Origin: Ralstonia wenshanensis
GTDB taxonomy: Bacteria > Pseudomonadota > Gammaproteobacteria > Burkholderiales > Burkholderiaceae
Length of the DNA: 64,000 bases
Direction of reading: 5' to 3'
Assembly (NCBI RefSeq): GCF_021173085.1
Contig: NZ_CP076413.1
Span: forward strand, 806,001 to 870,000
Position 1 is the stretch's first letter; every line of letters starts with the position of its first letter. The translations under genes were made by a program, and so were the position numbers. Below the pieces are notes generated by a model. That model saw only the letters and a program-made list of their open reading frames with translations. It had not been told where the DNA came from and did no database searches. Positions 36,284 to 45,326 of this stretch are shown piece after piece.

Positions 36284-37330
36284 ATGCAGCCCAAGCAGCA
36301 TTTCGCCTCAGACAACTACGCGGGCTTCTGCCCGGAGTCTCTGAAGTATTTTCTGGAGGCCAACGGCAGCGGCCACGAGCCGGCCTATGGCGATGATTCG
36401 TGGACGCAGCGCGTGTGCGATCGCATCCGCGATCTGTTCGAGACCGATTGCGAAGTCTTCTTCGTCTTCAACGGCACGGCCGCCAATTCGCTGGCGCTGT
36501 CGTCGCTGTGCCAGTCGTATCACTCGGTGATCTGCCACGAGCTGGCACACATCGAGACGGATGAATGCGGCGGTCCGGAGTTCTTCTCCAACGGCTCCAA
36601 GCTGCTGACCGCCAAGGGCGAGAACGGCAAGCTCACGCCGGACGCGGTCGAGGCGCTCGTCACGCGGCGCTCCGATATTCACTATCCAAAGCCGAAGGTC
36701 GTTTCGCTGACGCAGTCGACGGAAGTCGGCACCGTCTACACCGTGGACGAGGTGCGCGCCATTGCCGCGATTGCCAAGCGTCGCCAATTGCGCGTGCACA
36801 TGGACGGCGCGCGTTTTGCGAATGCGGTGGCGTCGCTCGGCGTGCATCCGTCCGAGATCACGTGGCGCGCCGGCGTGGATGTGCTCTGCTTTGGCGGCAC
36901 GAAGAACGGTCTGCCGGTCGGCGAGGCGGTTGTCTTCTTCGATCGCCGCCTGGCAGAAGACTTCGCCTATCGCGTCAAGCAGGCGGGGCAGCTGGCGTCG
37001 AAGATGCGCTTCATCTCGGCGCCGTGGCTGGGTCTGCTTGAAAACGATGTCTGGCTGCGCAACGCGCGTCACGGCAATGCGATGGCGCAGCTTCTGCATG
37101 CGCGCATTGCCGATGTGCCGGGCGTGCGCATCATGTTCCCGACCGAATCGAACGCGGTGTTTGCCGAGTTGCCGGTGCCTGCCATCGAGGCGCTGCGCGC
37201 ACGCGGCTGGCGCTTCTATACGTTCATTGGCGCCGGCGGCTGCCGCCTGATGTGCTCGTGGGATGTGCAACCCGAGACGGTGGAAGCCTTCGCCGCCGAT
37301 ATTCGCGCAGCCTGCGCGCAGGCCACTTAA
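36284..37330 (+). CDS. ltaE: Low-specificity L-threonine aldolase
   Basis: A 348-residue fold-type I PLP enzyme that splits threonine to glycine and acetaldehyde. The Schiff-base Lys is K207 in FGGTKNG and the cofactor ring is held by D174 in HMDGARFAN. N-terminal FASDNYAGFCPE and GHEPAYGDDSWT fit the family. Its length matches typical LtaE. It lies in the plus-strand cluster between the tautomerase and the NUDIX gene. Confidence 0.93.
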   Translation: MQPKQHFASDNYAGFCPESLKYFLEANGSGHEPAYGDDSWTQRVCDRIRDLFETDCEVFFVFNGTAANSLALSSLCQSYHSVICHELAHIETDECGGPEFFSNGSKLLTAKGENGKLTPDAVEALVTRRSDIHYPKPKVVSLTQSTEVGTVYTVDEVRAIAAIAKRRQLRVHMDGARFANAVASLGVHPSEITWRAGVDVLCFGGTKNGLPVGEAVVFFDRRLAEDFAYRVKQAGQLASKMRFISAPWLGLLENDVWLRNARHGNAMAQLLHARIADVPGVRIMFPTESNAVFAELPVPAIEALRARGWRFYTFIGAGGCRLMCSWDVQPETVEAFAADIRAACAQAT

Positions 37331-37344
37331 TCGATCTGACTGCC

Positions 37345-37926
37345 ATGAGCTTCGACTACCGCTTTTGTCCGCAATGCGCCACGCCGCTTGTCGAGCAGCA
37401 CAATGCCGGCCGCCTGCGCATTGCGTGCCCAGCGCAGGACTGCGGCTTCGTGCACTGGAACAATCCGCTGCCTGTCTTGGCGGCGGTTGTCGAATATCGC
37501 GGGCAGATGTTCCTGGCGCGCAACGCGTTGTGGCCGGAAGGCATGTTCGCGCTCGTGACTGGCTTTCTCGAACGCGACGAGACGCCGGAAGAGGGCATTG
37601 CCCGCGAGCTGAAGGAAGAGACGAACCTCAATGCACAATCGATCTCGCTGATCGGCGTGTATGAGTTCATCCGCAAGAACGAACTGATCATCGCGTACCA
37701 CGTGGTGGCCGATGGTGAGATCGCGTTGTCGGAAGAGTTGGTCGAGTACCGCTTGAAGCCGTTTGAGAAAGTCCGCCCTTGGACGGCCGGCACCGGCTAT
37801 GCCGTCGCGGATTTCCTGATGGCACGCGGCCTGCCTGTCAGCTATATCGACATCCGAACCGGCGAGCCCGCCGAGCCGCCGCCGCGCCAGTGGCAGCCGA
37901 CGCGGCTCGTTACAATCACGGAATAA
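37345..37926 (+). CDS. NUDIX hydrolase with zinc ribbon
   Basis: A 193-residue hydrolase. An N-terminal zinc ribbon has CPQC (residues 8-11) and a second pair in CPAQDC, followed by the Nudix box GFLERDETPEEGIARELKEETNL, in which the usual Gly of EExGU is Asn. The arrangement resembles NudC-type or ADP-ribose pyrophosphatases but the exact nucleotide is unsure. The start ATG 37345 lies 14 bases after ltaE. Confidence 0.9.
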   Translation: MSFDYRFCPQCATPLVEQHNAGRLRIACPAQDCGFVHWNNPLPVLAAVVEYRGQMFLARNALWPEGMFALVTGFLERDETPEEGIARELKEETNLNAQSISLIGVYEFIRKNELIIAYHVVADGEIALSEELVEYRLKPFEKVRPWTAGTGYAVADFLMARGLPVSYIDIRTGEPAEPPPRQWQPTRLVTITE

Positions 37927-37973
37927 CTGATGCGAGCGGCACCGCGCCGCTTGCCCGTACCACTGAGGAAGAC

Positions 37974-38201
37974 ATGGAGTTTCAGAAGGAAATCGACGCG
38001 CGCGGCCTGAATTGCCCGCTGCCCATCCTGCGCACGAAGAAGGCGCTTGCCGACATGCAAAGCGGCGATGTGCTCAAGATTCTTGCTACCGACCCCGGCG
38101 CCACGCGGGACTTCCAGGCATTCGCCAAGCAGACCGGCAACGAGCTGCTGGAGCACAGCGAGCAGGACAAGGTGTTCACGTTCTACATGCGCCGCCGCTG
38201 A
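37974..38201 (+). CDS. tusA: TusA-like sulfur carrier protein
   Basis: A 75-residue protein with the family signature ARGLNCPLPILRTKKAL (the persulfide-carrying Cys in NCPLP) and the C-terminal FTFYMRRR. TusA passes sulfur to tRNA thiolation, molybdenum cofactor and other acceptors. Paralogues of TusA are common, so it may not be the main tRNA-thiolating copy. It is the last gene of the plus-strand run and is followed by a long perfect hairpin. Confidence 0.9.
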   Translation: MEFQKEIDARGLNCPLPILRTKKALADMQSGDVLKILATDPGATRDFQAFAKQTGNELLEHSEQDKVFTFYMRRR

Positions 38202-38216
38202 TCTGGCAGCGCGTTC

Positions 38217-38263
38217 AATGACAACGGGGCGATCCGGTTTGGCCGGATCGCCCCGTTGTCATT
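38217..38263. terminator. 21-base perfect inverted repeat between convergent genes
   Basis: AATGACAACGGGGCGATCCGG (38217-38237) and its perfect reverse complement (38243-38263) enclose a 5-base loop TTTGG. The element stands between tusA and the convergent lysE-type gene. It lacks a real T tract on either side (CATTT and CATTG), so it is an atypical bidirectional terminator, although its position leaves little doubt that it ends transcription. Confidence 0.75.
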
Positions 38264-38295
38264 TGGCGGCGAATCGCTTCGCGAATTCGTGTGGC

Positions 38296-38928
38296 TTACT
38301 TGCGTGCTTCCATCGCCATGCGCAGCGCCAGGCTGGTCAGCACGGTACCCATCAGGTAGCGCTGCACTGACAACCAGCTCGGCTTGCGCGAGAGGAACGC
38401 TGCGATGCTGCCCGCTGTGGCGGCGATCATCGAATTGACGGTCACGCTCACGCAGATTTGCGTGACCCCCAGGCAGACCGACTGCACCAGCACGCTGCCG
38501 TGCGCCGGCTCGATGAACTGCGGCAGCAATGACAGATACAGCACTGTCACCTTCGGATTGAGCAGGCTGGTCAGCAAGCCCATCGTGTAGAGCTTGCGCG
38601 GGCTGTCCACCGGCAGTTCGCGCACCTGGAAGGGCGCACGGCCGCCCGGTCGCACCGCCTGCCAGGCGAGATACAGCAGATAGATCGCTCCACCAAAGCG
38701 CAGTGCATCGTAGGCAAACGGCACGGCCATCAGCAACGCTGTGATGCCGAATGCCGCACACAGCATGTAGAAGACGAAGCCCGTGGCGATACCCGCCAGC
38801 GACACGAGCCCCGCGTTGCGCCCTTGGCAGATCGAGCGCGAGATCAGGTAGATCATGTTCGGGCCCGGCGTCAGCACCATGCCGAGCGCAACCAGGGCAA
38901 AGGTGAGCAGGTTGGTGAGGGTAGGCAT
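38296..38928 (-). CDS. LysE family amino-acid exporter
   Basis: A 210-residue inner-membrane protein with six predicted helices. The N-terminal LVALGMVLTPGPNMIYLISRS carries the PGPN motif of LysE/RhtB exporters, and SLLNPKVTVLYLSLLPQF is the second family block. Such proteins expel amino acids or related metabolites; the substrate cannot be told. ATG 38928 was chosen over a start 16 codons upstream. A dyad at 38999-39030 lies in its leader. Confidence 0.92.
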   Translation of the reverse strand: MPTLTNLLTFALVALGMVLTPGPNMIYLISRSICQGRNAGLVSLAGIATGFVFYMLCAAFGITALLMAVPFAYDALRFGGAIYLLYLAWQAVRPGGRAPFQVRELPVDSPRKLYTMGLLTSLLNPKVTVLYLSLLPQFIEPAHGSVLVQSVCLGVTQICVSVTVNSMIAATAGSIAAFLSRKPSWLSVQRYLMGTVLTSLALRMAMEARK

Positions 38929-38998
38929 GGCGGGCTCGATGTCAGCGGCAAGGATGAAGAGCTTGCAGGCTAGCACCCGTCGTCAATCGCCCGACAGG

Positions 38999-39030
38999 TA
39001 CAGAAAAACACAATTTTCGGCAATTCTGTA
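38999..39030. promoter_or_regulatory. Dyad before the LysE-type gene
   Basis: TACAGAA (38999-39005) and TTCTGTA (39024-39030) are perfect complements with an 18-base AT-rich spacer. The pair sits about 70 bases upstream of the exporter start in a stretch much richer in A and T than its surroundings. It may be an operator; Lrp- or LysR-type proteins are common regulators of such exporters. No regulator gene is adjacent. Confidence 0.4.
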
Positions 39031-39216
39031 TCGGTCCCGGGTTGTAACGCACAGATGACGGCGACGCGTGTTTCATTTTTTGATGAGGGCAGCCGAGAGG
39101 GCAGGGACGGCTTAGAGAATGCTGAACGATCGGTGGCCACATGCCATGCGTGCGTCATCGGCGTTGTTGAAGGTATGCCGCCCCCCATTTTTTTTGATCC
39201 CTCCATCCCCGTCCCC

Positions 39217-41673
39217 ATGCATCTGCATTCCATCCTTTCCGCCATGTTTTTCATGGCGTTGCCGGCCCATGCCGAGTTGCTCATCAGCGAGTACGTCGAA
39301 GGCAGCTCGAACAACAAGGCCATCGAAATCTACAACCCGGACGGCGCGGAGGCTGATCTGTCGGTCTACAAGATCGAGCAGTACAACAATGGCGGCAATA
39401 CGCCCACCGCATCGTTTGCGCTCTCCGGCAAGCTGGCGCCGGGCGCCGTGCATGTGATGGCGCACAGCACGCTCGCCAGCGTGCTCGGCTCCCGCGTCAA
39501 CCAGACGGCAGCGTTCTCCTTCAACGGCGACGACGCGCTGACGCTGACGCGTTCCGGTGTCGTTGTGGACCGCATCGGCCAGGTCGGCTATCAGCCGTCG
39601 TCAGGCTTCTGGGGTACGGCCAGCGCCGGCACGAAGGACCACACGCTGCGCCGCAAAGGCGCGGTAAAGCAGGGTGATACGGCAGCGACGGCTGCTTTCG
39701 ATCCGTCCGCGCAATGGGATGCGTTCAACGTCGACGACTTCTCCGACCTTGGTCTGTACAACGGGCAGGGCGCTGTCACGCTACCGCCTGCCGTTGCAAT
39801 GTGCGGCGCACCGGTAACGCACCTTGCGGATGTGCAGGGCGCCGGGGCCACTTCGCCGCTGGCCGGCGGGACCGTCGAGATCGAAGCCGTCGTGACCGCC
39901 GACTACAGTGGCGCCGCAGGCTTTAACGGCTTCTTCGTGCAGCAACCCGATGCACAGCGCCGCAGACTGCCGGGCGTGTCGGAAGGGTTGTTTGTCTACG
40001 CGCCGGGCGTCACCGCCCGCGCCGGTGATCTCGTGCATCTCGTCGGCAAGGTCGAGGAAAAGTACGGCCAGACGCAGTTGACGCTGGCCACCAACGGCAT
40101 CGCCAGTTGTGCCAGCGGCAACAGCGTGACGCCAGCCGACGTGACACTGCCCGTGGGTGATGCCAGAGCGCTCTCGGCATATGAAGGGATGCTCGTGCGC
40201 CTGCCGCAGACGCTGACAGTGAGCGAAACCTACGAACTCGGACGCTACGGCAGTCTGCTGCTCAGCAACGGACGCCTACCGTTGCCTACCAACGTGGCTC
40301 GACCCGGAAACGCCGCCGCGGCGCAGGCTGCAAGCAACGCGCTGAACCGCATCGTGCTTGACGATGGTTCCAACCAGCAGAATCCCGCCAACGTGCGCTA
40401 CCCGGCGCCGGACCTGTCTGCGGCGAACCCCGTGCGCGCCGGCTATACGGTGAGCGGTGTGCAGGGCGTGCTGGAAATGCGCTACAAAGCCTGGCGCCTG
40501 CAGCCCGTGCCGGGTGCGGTTGCACCGGCTTTCAACGCGGCCACGAACCCGCGCGCCGGTGCACCTGCACGCCACGCGCAGGCGGATGTGCGCGTGGCTT
40601 CGTTCAACGTACTGAACTACTTCAACGGTAACGGCAAAGGCGCTGGTTTTGATGATCCAACCAACCGCGGCGCCGAGACACAGGCCGAGTTCGAGCGCCA
40701 GGAAGCCAAGATCGTCGCCGCCATCCGCGCCATCAATGCCGATGTGGTCGGCCTGATGGAAATCGAGAACGACGGCTACGGTGACCTCAGCGCCATCCGC
40801 CGCTTGACTACCCAGCTGGGCGCCGACTGGCGCTACGTCGATCCGGGCGTGCCGAAGCTCGGCAGTGATGCAATCACGGTGGCCATCCTTTACAACAGCC
40901 GCACCGTGGAGCCTGTGGGGGTGCCGGCCACGCTGGCCATCGACAACAAGAACCGCCAGCCGCTGGCGCGCAGCTTCCGACGCATCGGCGGCGCGCAGAA
41001 CTTCACCGTGGTCGTCAATCACCTGAAGTCGAAGAGCTGCTCCGGCGCAACTGGTAAGGACGCCGACCAGGGCGATGGTCAGAGTTGCTGGAACCCCACC
41101 CGCGTGCGCGCTGCCGGCCTGATCGCCGACTGGCTGACGACCTCGCCGACCGGCGTGGCCGATGTCGGCAAGCTCCTCATCGGTGACCTCAACAGCTATG
41201 CCAAGGAAGATCCCGTTGCGCTACTTGCGGACAAGGGCTATGCCGACATGGTGGCCAAGTTCATCGGCAAGGACGCTTACAGCTATTTGTATGGCGGCGA
41301 AGCCGGGTACATCGACCATGCGCTGGCCACGGCGGGCCTGGCCGAGCGTGTGCGCGCCGTGCACGAATGGCACATCAACGCCGATGAGCCGATTGCGCTG
41401 GAATATGCGTTCGGCTACAAGAGCGTCGAGCAGCAACTGACGCTCTACGCGCCGGATGCGTACCGGTCTTCCGACCATGACCCGGTGCTGGTCGACTTCG
41501 CGCTGGATACACAAACCACAGGTGGCGGTACAAGTCCGGAAGGCGATGCGGCGGCGGGTGGGGCCACGGGCAGTCCAGGGGTGGGGGGTGCCGGTGCGGT
41601 GGATCCCATCCTTGGGCTCGTACTGGCGGCCGCTGCCGTAGCCCTGGCGCGGCGCCGCCCGTGTCTGGCTTGA
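39217..41673 (+). CDS. Secreted ExeM/NucH-type nuclease with C-terminal sorting tail
   Basis: An 818-residue extracellular nuclease. Order: signal peptide (ILSAMFFMALPAHA); lamin-tail domain (LLISEYVEGSSNNKAIEIYNP, about 20-130); an OB-fold region (VEIEAVVTADYSG, to about 340); an endonuclease/exonuclease/phosphatase domain from about 465 with RVASFNVLNYF, MEIEND and the catalytic SDHDPV; then a Gly-rich linker, a hydrophobic helix (ILGLVLAAAAVALA) and an RRR end. That last part is a GlyGly-CTERM-like sorting signal. Start 39217 is set by the signal peptide. The role is likely in degrading extracellular DNA for nutrients or biofilm release. Confidence 0.9.
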   Translation: MHLHSILSAMFFMALPAHAELLISEYVEGSSNNKAIEIYNPDGAEADLSVYKIEQYNNGGNTPTASFALSGKLAPGAVHVMAHSTLASVLGSRVNQTAAFSFNGDDALTLTRSGVVVDRIGQVGYQPSSGFWGTASAGTKDHTLRRKGAVKQGDTAATAAFDPSAQWDAFNVDDFSDLGLYNGQGAVTLPPAVAMCGAPVTHLADVQGAGATSPLAGGTVEIEAVVTADYSGAAGFNGFFVQQPDAQRRRLPGVSEGLFVYAPGVTARAGDLVHLVGKVEEKYGQTQLTLATNGIASCASGNSVTPADVTLPVGDARALSAYEGMLVRLPQTLTVSETYELGRYGSLLLSNGRLPLPTNVARPGNAAAAQAASNALNRIVLDDGSNQQNPANVRYPAPDLSAANPVRAGYTVSGVQGVLEMRYKAWRLQPVPGAVAPAFNAATNPRAGAPARHAQADVRVASFNVLNYFNGNGKGAGFDDPTNRGAETQAEFERQEAKIVAAIRAINADVVGLMEIENDGYGDLSAIRRLTTQLGADWRYVDPGVPKLGSDAITVAILYNSRTVEPVGVPATLAIDNKNRQPLARSFRRIGGAQNFTVVVNHLKSKSCSGATGKDADQGDGQSCWNPTRVRAAGLIADWLTTSPTGVADVGKLLIGDLNSYAKEDPVALLADKGYADMVAKFIGKDAYSYLYGGEAGYIDHALATAGLAERVRAVHEWHINADEPIALEYAFGYKSVEQQLTLYAPDAYRSSDHDPVLVDFALDTQTTGGGTSPEGDAAAGGATGSPGVGGAGAVDPILGLVLAAAAVALARRRPCLA

Positions 41674-41880
41674 GCGCCCGCGTTCTTCCTCGGGCGACGT
41701 GCTGCAGCTCCATCACCATTCGAATCGCATCCGTGTGTTTGCTGACCGTTCGACACGGCCTTAAGGCAGTTTCCGACCATCCGGTTCGGGACTGAATTAA
41801 GCTTGTGGACTGGCAGGTCGGCAATATCACGAACGCGACGTGCCGATGCAATCGATTCCGATATGGCGACTGGGGATGCT

Positions 41881-44316
41881 GTGAAGAATGTAGCGGCGAT
41901 AGTGCGCACGCTGATCCTGGGTGCATGGCTGGCGCTGATGTCCGGGGGCGCCCACGCGGCCGCAACGTCGCTGTTCACGCCGGAAGAGCATGCCTGGATC
42001 GCCGAGCATCCGGTGGTGCGTACCTGCGTCAATGCGCAATGGCGTCCGTTCGAATTTGTCGAAGGTGGCAAGGTGGTCGGCATCGTTCCGTCGTTCCTCG
42101 ATGCGGTTTCGGAGCTGAGCGGGCTGCGCTTTGAATATGTCGATGGAGCGTGCTGGAAAGGCTCCATCGCAGCGTTGAAGTCCGGCAGCATCGACATGTT
42201 GCCCGACTGGAGCAAGAACTATGACACCGTGCCATACCGAGATGGCTTCATTGCGAGTACGCCGTACTACGTCGGCACAATCACAATCGTCACGGCCGAG
42301 CGTGAAAACCTGTTTGCCGGCTTCCCGCAGTTGGCCGGCAAGCGCATCGCAATCAAAGGCGGCGGCGGGCTCGAACTTGCAATTCGCCACAGCGATGTAC
42401 CCGTAACGTTGCTGACGTTTCAGGACGAGTCCGATGCGCTGGACGCCGTCGCGAATGACGAGGCGGACGCCGCCCTCGGGACTGACGCGTCAATCCTTCC
42501 GCAGTTGAATCGCCAGTTCAAGGGCCGACTGTTTCTCTCGGGCAGCATCTGGGACCGTCCATATGCGCTGACGATGGTCACGCGCGAAAACAACGCCGTG
42601 CTGGCGTCGATTCTCGATAAGTCGCTGACCGCGATTCCGGCATCCGATGCCGATGCCATCCGGCACCGCTGGCAAGAAACAACGGATTACGGCGCGCCGT
42701 CGCTTGCATCGATCCTGCATTACCGCTGGCGGCAGGTCGCCCTTGTCGGCGGTGTTCTGCTGGCGTTCGCGGTGCTGGCGTACGTGCTGTGGCGCGCGCG
42801 CGTCGCCGCCGTGCGCAGTGAGCGCGACAAGGCCATGTTCCTCGCGTTCATCAGCCACGAAATCCGCACACCCATGCACACCATTCTTGCGTCGCTGGAG
42901 TTGTTGCAGCGATCACGGCTGACTGGCGAGCAGGCAAACCGTGCGAATGCAGCGGTCTCGGCATCGGAAACCCTCCTGGCGCTGCTCGACGATGTTCTCG
43001 AATACTCGCGCCTCGAATCGCGCAGTGTGACACTCGCGCCTCGGTCAACCGAGATCGGGCCGTGGGCCGAGCAGACGCTCGACATGGTGCGTTGGCGTTC
43101 GGAAGAGAAAAAACTGGCGTTGTCCCTCGATCTTGCATGCGCCCGCGATTTCAGCGTAGAGATCGACCCCATGCGCGTGCGGCAGATCGTCCTGAACCTG
43201 TTGGTAAATGCGATCAAGTTCACCGCGGCCGGCAAGGTGGTTCTGCGCGTCGATTACCTGCCGCGCAAGCGTCGTGCCAATGGCACGCTCGTACTCGAGG
43301 TCAGAGATACGGGCATGGGCATTCCCGCGGAGCGCCAGCGGAACATCTTCGAGCCTTACGCACGTGTGGAAAGCCCGGGTAATCGCGGCGCGAGCGGCAG
43401 TGGGCTCGGCTTGTCGATCTGCCGCGAACTGGTCGACCTGATGAGCGGCGTGATCACCGTCAGCAGCAGCCCCGAGGTCGGCACGGTATTCACCGTCATG
43501 TTGCCGGTGCGCGAATCGCACCCGGAGTCCGCATCGCAGGGTGCACCGGGAGACTCGTCGGCCGGCGCGCAAGCGACATCTTTGCGTCGGCCACACAAGC
43601 CGTTGATGCCGGAATCGAAGGATGGGCCGCTAGTCCTGGTCGTCGACGATCACGAGGCGGTGCAGCACGCGATCCAGCATCAGCTTGATGCGCTGGCTTG
43701 TCGCTCGGCCATTGCCGGCACCGGAGAGGCGGCGCTCGAACAGTTTGTGTCGACAGCGTTTGACATGGTGCTGCTCGACTGCAATCTGCCCGGCATCGAC
43801 GGCTATACCGTTGCGCAGCGCATGCGCGAGATCGAACACCAGCGCGGCGCCGAGCGGACCCCAATCGTGGCCATTTCTGCCGCAACTGACGATGCGCATC
43901 GCATGCGCTGTTTCGACAGCGGCATGGACGGTGTGCTCGGCAAGCCGCTGCGTCTGGCCGCATTGCGTGAGCTGATCGAACTTTGGTGTGGCCATGGCGA
44001 TTCCGCTTCCCACACGGTGCCGGCGGAGCACGACGTGGCGCCGACGGCGGACGTACTGGCAATCTATCGACAGACCATGAAAACCGACCTTGAGATGCTT
44101 GCCCAAGGCGTCGCACTTCGGAAGATCGACCAGGCACGTCGAGCGGCGCATCGCATTTCCGGCGCCGCCGCCGTTGTGGACGACCTGCAAACGCGTCAGG
44201 CGGCAAGCGAGTTGGAGCGGCATCTGTCACAGGCGTCCAGTGACATCACCGCAGACGCGCAGGCGCTTCTGGCGCAGCTTCAATCGCTCCACCCGACGGA
44301 CGGCGCCGACATCTGA
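41881..44316 (+). CDS. BvgS-like hybrid sensor histidine kinase
   Basis: An 811-residue hybrid kinase. Order: signal peptide (LILGAWLALMSGGAHA), one periplasmic amino-acid-binding-type sensor domain (about 30-280), a membrane helix (VALVGGVLLAFAVLAYVLW), HisKA with the phosphorylated His326 in FISHEIRTP, an ATPase domain (NLLVNAIKF, DTGMGIP, GSGLGLS), a receiver with Asp633 in LLDCNLPG, and an HPt domain with His757 in AAHRISG. There is no PAS domain, unlike BvgS. GTG 41881 follows GGGGA; ATG 41863 is the alternative. It sits just before the fimbrial operon; no response regulator gene is near. Confidence 0.9.
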   Translation: MKNVAAIVRTLILGAWLALMSGGAHAAATSLFTPEEHAWIAEHPVVRTCVNAQWRPFEFVEGGKVVGIVPSFLDAVSELSGLRFEYVDGACWKGSIAALKSGSIDMLPDWSKNYDTVPYRDGFIASTPYYVGTITIVTAERENLFAGFPQLAGKRIAIKGGGGLELAIRHSDVPVTLLTFQDESDALDAVANDEADAALGTDASILPQLNRQFKGRLFLSGSIWDRPYALTMVTRENNAVLASILDKSLTAIPASDADAIRHRWQETTDYGAPSLASILHYRWRQVALVGGVLLAFAVLAYVLWRARVAAVRSERDKAMFLAFISHEIRTPMHTILASLELLQRSRLTGEQANRANAAVSASETLLALLDDVLEYSRLESRSVTLAPRSTEIGPWAEQTLDMVRWRSEEKKLALSLDLACARDFSVEIDPMRVRQIVLNLLVNAIKFTAAGKVVLRVDYLPRKRRANGTLVLEVRDTGMGIPAERQRNIFEPYARVESPGNRGASGSGLGLSICRELVDLMSGVITVSSSPEVGTVFTVMLPVRESHPESASQGAPGDSSAGAQATSLRRPHKPLMPESKDGPLVLVVDDHEAVQHAIQHQLDALACRSAIAGTGEAALEQFVSTAFDMVLLDCNLPGIDGYTVAQRMREIEHQRGAERTPIVAISAATDDAHRMRCFDSGMDGVLGKPLRLAALRELIELWCGHGDSASHTVPAEHDVAPTADVLAIYRQTMKTDLEMLAQGVALRKIDQARRAAHRISGAAAVVDDLQTRQAASELERHLSQASSDITADAQALLAQLQSLHPTDGADI

Positions 44317-44650
44317 GCCTGCACCCCAGAGCGAACCTCGCTCCGATCCTACATCCCCAAAAATGCGTTGTACGCCTCGCCTGAGGCGACACGGAGCCTC
44401 GTGCTGCTCCGACTTCTTGGTTCTACAGCGCACCTAGCGAGCCGCCGCGTTCGCAGCGAGAAAGCCTTCGCGCCCGATTGGCGTAAGGCGACGTGCCCGC
44501 AACAGCACGAATCCCGACCGCTTTTTCAGAACAGTCTGATATGGCGCAGCCGCCACGCTTGGAATACTTGCGCCTGCCTTCTTCGATAGGCATTTGTTCT
44601 CGACCAAATCCAGCACGTTCGTGCCGCGGATTCAATCTAAGGGTAAGTCA
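44317..44650. other. Intergenic region before the fimbrial operon
   Basis: This 334-base stretch holds no convincing gene. A short perfect hairpin (CGCCTC-GCCT-GAGGCG, 44373-44388) without T tract follows the kinase gene. The operon promoter must lie in the second half, but no hexamer pair of good quality was found, which would suit activator-dependent transcription. Confidence 0.5.
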
Positions 44651-45238
44651 ATGAAAGCAAAACTGTTCCTGGCTGGCGTCGCCATGTCTACGCTGTCGGC
44701 CGCCGCAATGGCCCAAACGACGCCTACGTCGGTGGATGGCGTCATCAATTTCCAAGGCACGATCCTGAGCGACACCTGCAAGGTGTCCTCGCTCGCCGGC
44801 GATGCAGGCACCATCAACGTCGACATGGGCACCATTGCTGCCGATGACATCGGTACGCTGACCGCACCGAAGAACCTCGCCAACGGCGCTGGCTCGGCCA
44901 ACATTGACGTGGTCTGCAAGACCGGCGCCAAGGTCAGCATGAAGTTCGCCGGCAAGACGGCTGAGCTGAGCGCAGACAAGAAGACGCTGCGCGTGAACAA
45001 CGGCAACACCGCCGCAGGCTTCGCACAAGGCGTGAGCATTGCCGTGTACGAAGGTACGGGCGCCGGCGCAAACGCATTCGACCTGAGCAATGGCGATCTG
45101 CTGGCGCAGACCACGGTGCCGTCGACCGGTGGCGCAGTCAACGTGCGCTTCGCCGCAGCCTATGTGGCTGCAGACCCGACGAAGATCAAGCCGGGTGTTG
45201 CAAACGCCAGCCTGCCGTTCACGCTGACCTACGAGTAA
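44651..45238 (+). CDS. Major fimbrial subunit (type 1 pilin family)
   Basis: A 195-residue secreted pilin. The signal peptide (KLFLAGVAMSTLSAAAMA) is followed by a short N-terminal donor-strand extension (TPTSVDGVINFQGTI), a disulfide pair (DTCKV and DVVCKT), and the C-terminal subunit signature ending in PFTLTYE. Such subunits are stacked by donor-strand exchange to form the rod. It is the first gene of a chaperone-usher cluster, as usual for the most abundant subunit. The ATG at 44651 sits after AGGG-type purine-rich sequence. Confidence 0.94.
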   Translation: MKAKLFLAGVAMSTLSAAAMAQTTPTSVDGVINFQGTILSDTCKVSSLAGDAGTINVDMGTIAADDIGTLTAPKNLANGAGSANIDVVCKTGAKVSMKFAGKTAELSADKKTLRVNNGNTAAGFAQGVSIAVYEGTGAGANAFDLSNGDLLAQTTVPSTGGAVNVRFAAAYVAADPTKIKPGVANASLPFTLTYE

Positions 45239-45326
45239 GCATAAGACAAGCGCCAGCCAACACGGCTGGCTTCAATCGGCAGCGGTCATTACGCCGCTGC
45301 CGTCTATTTCACAGGCTATTCCGGAT

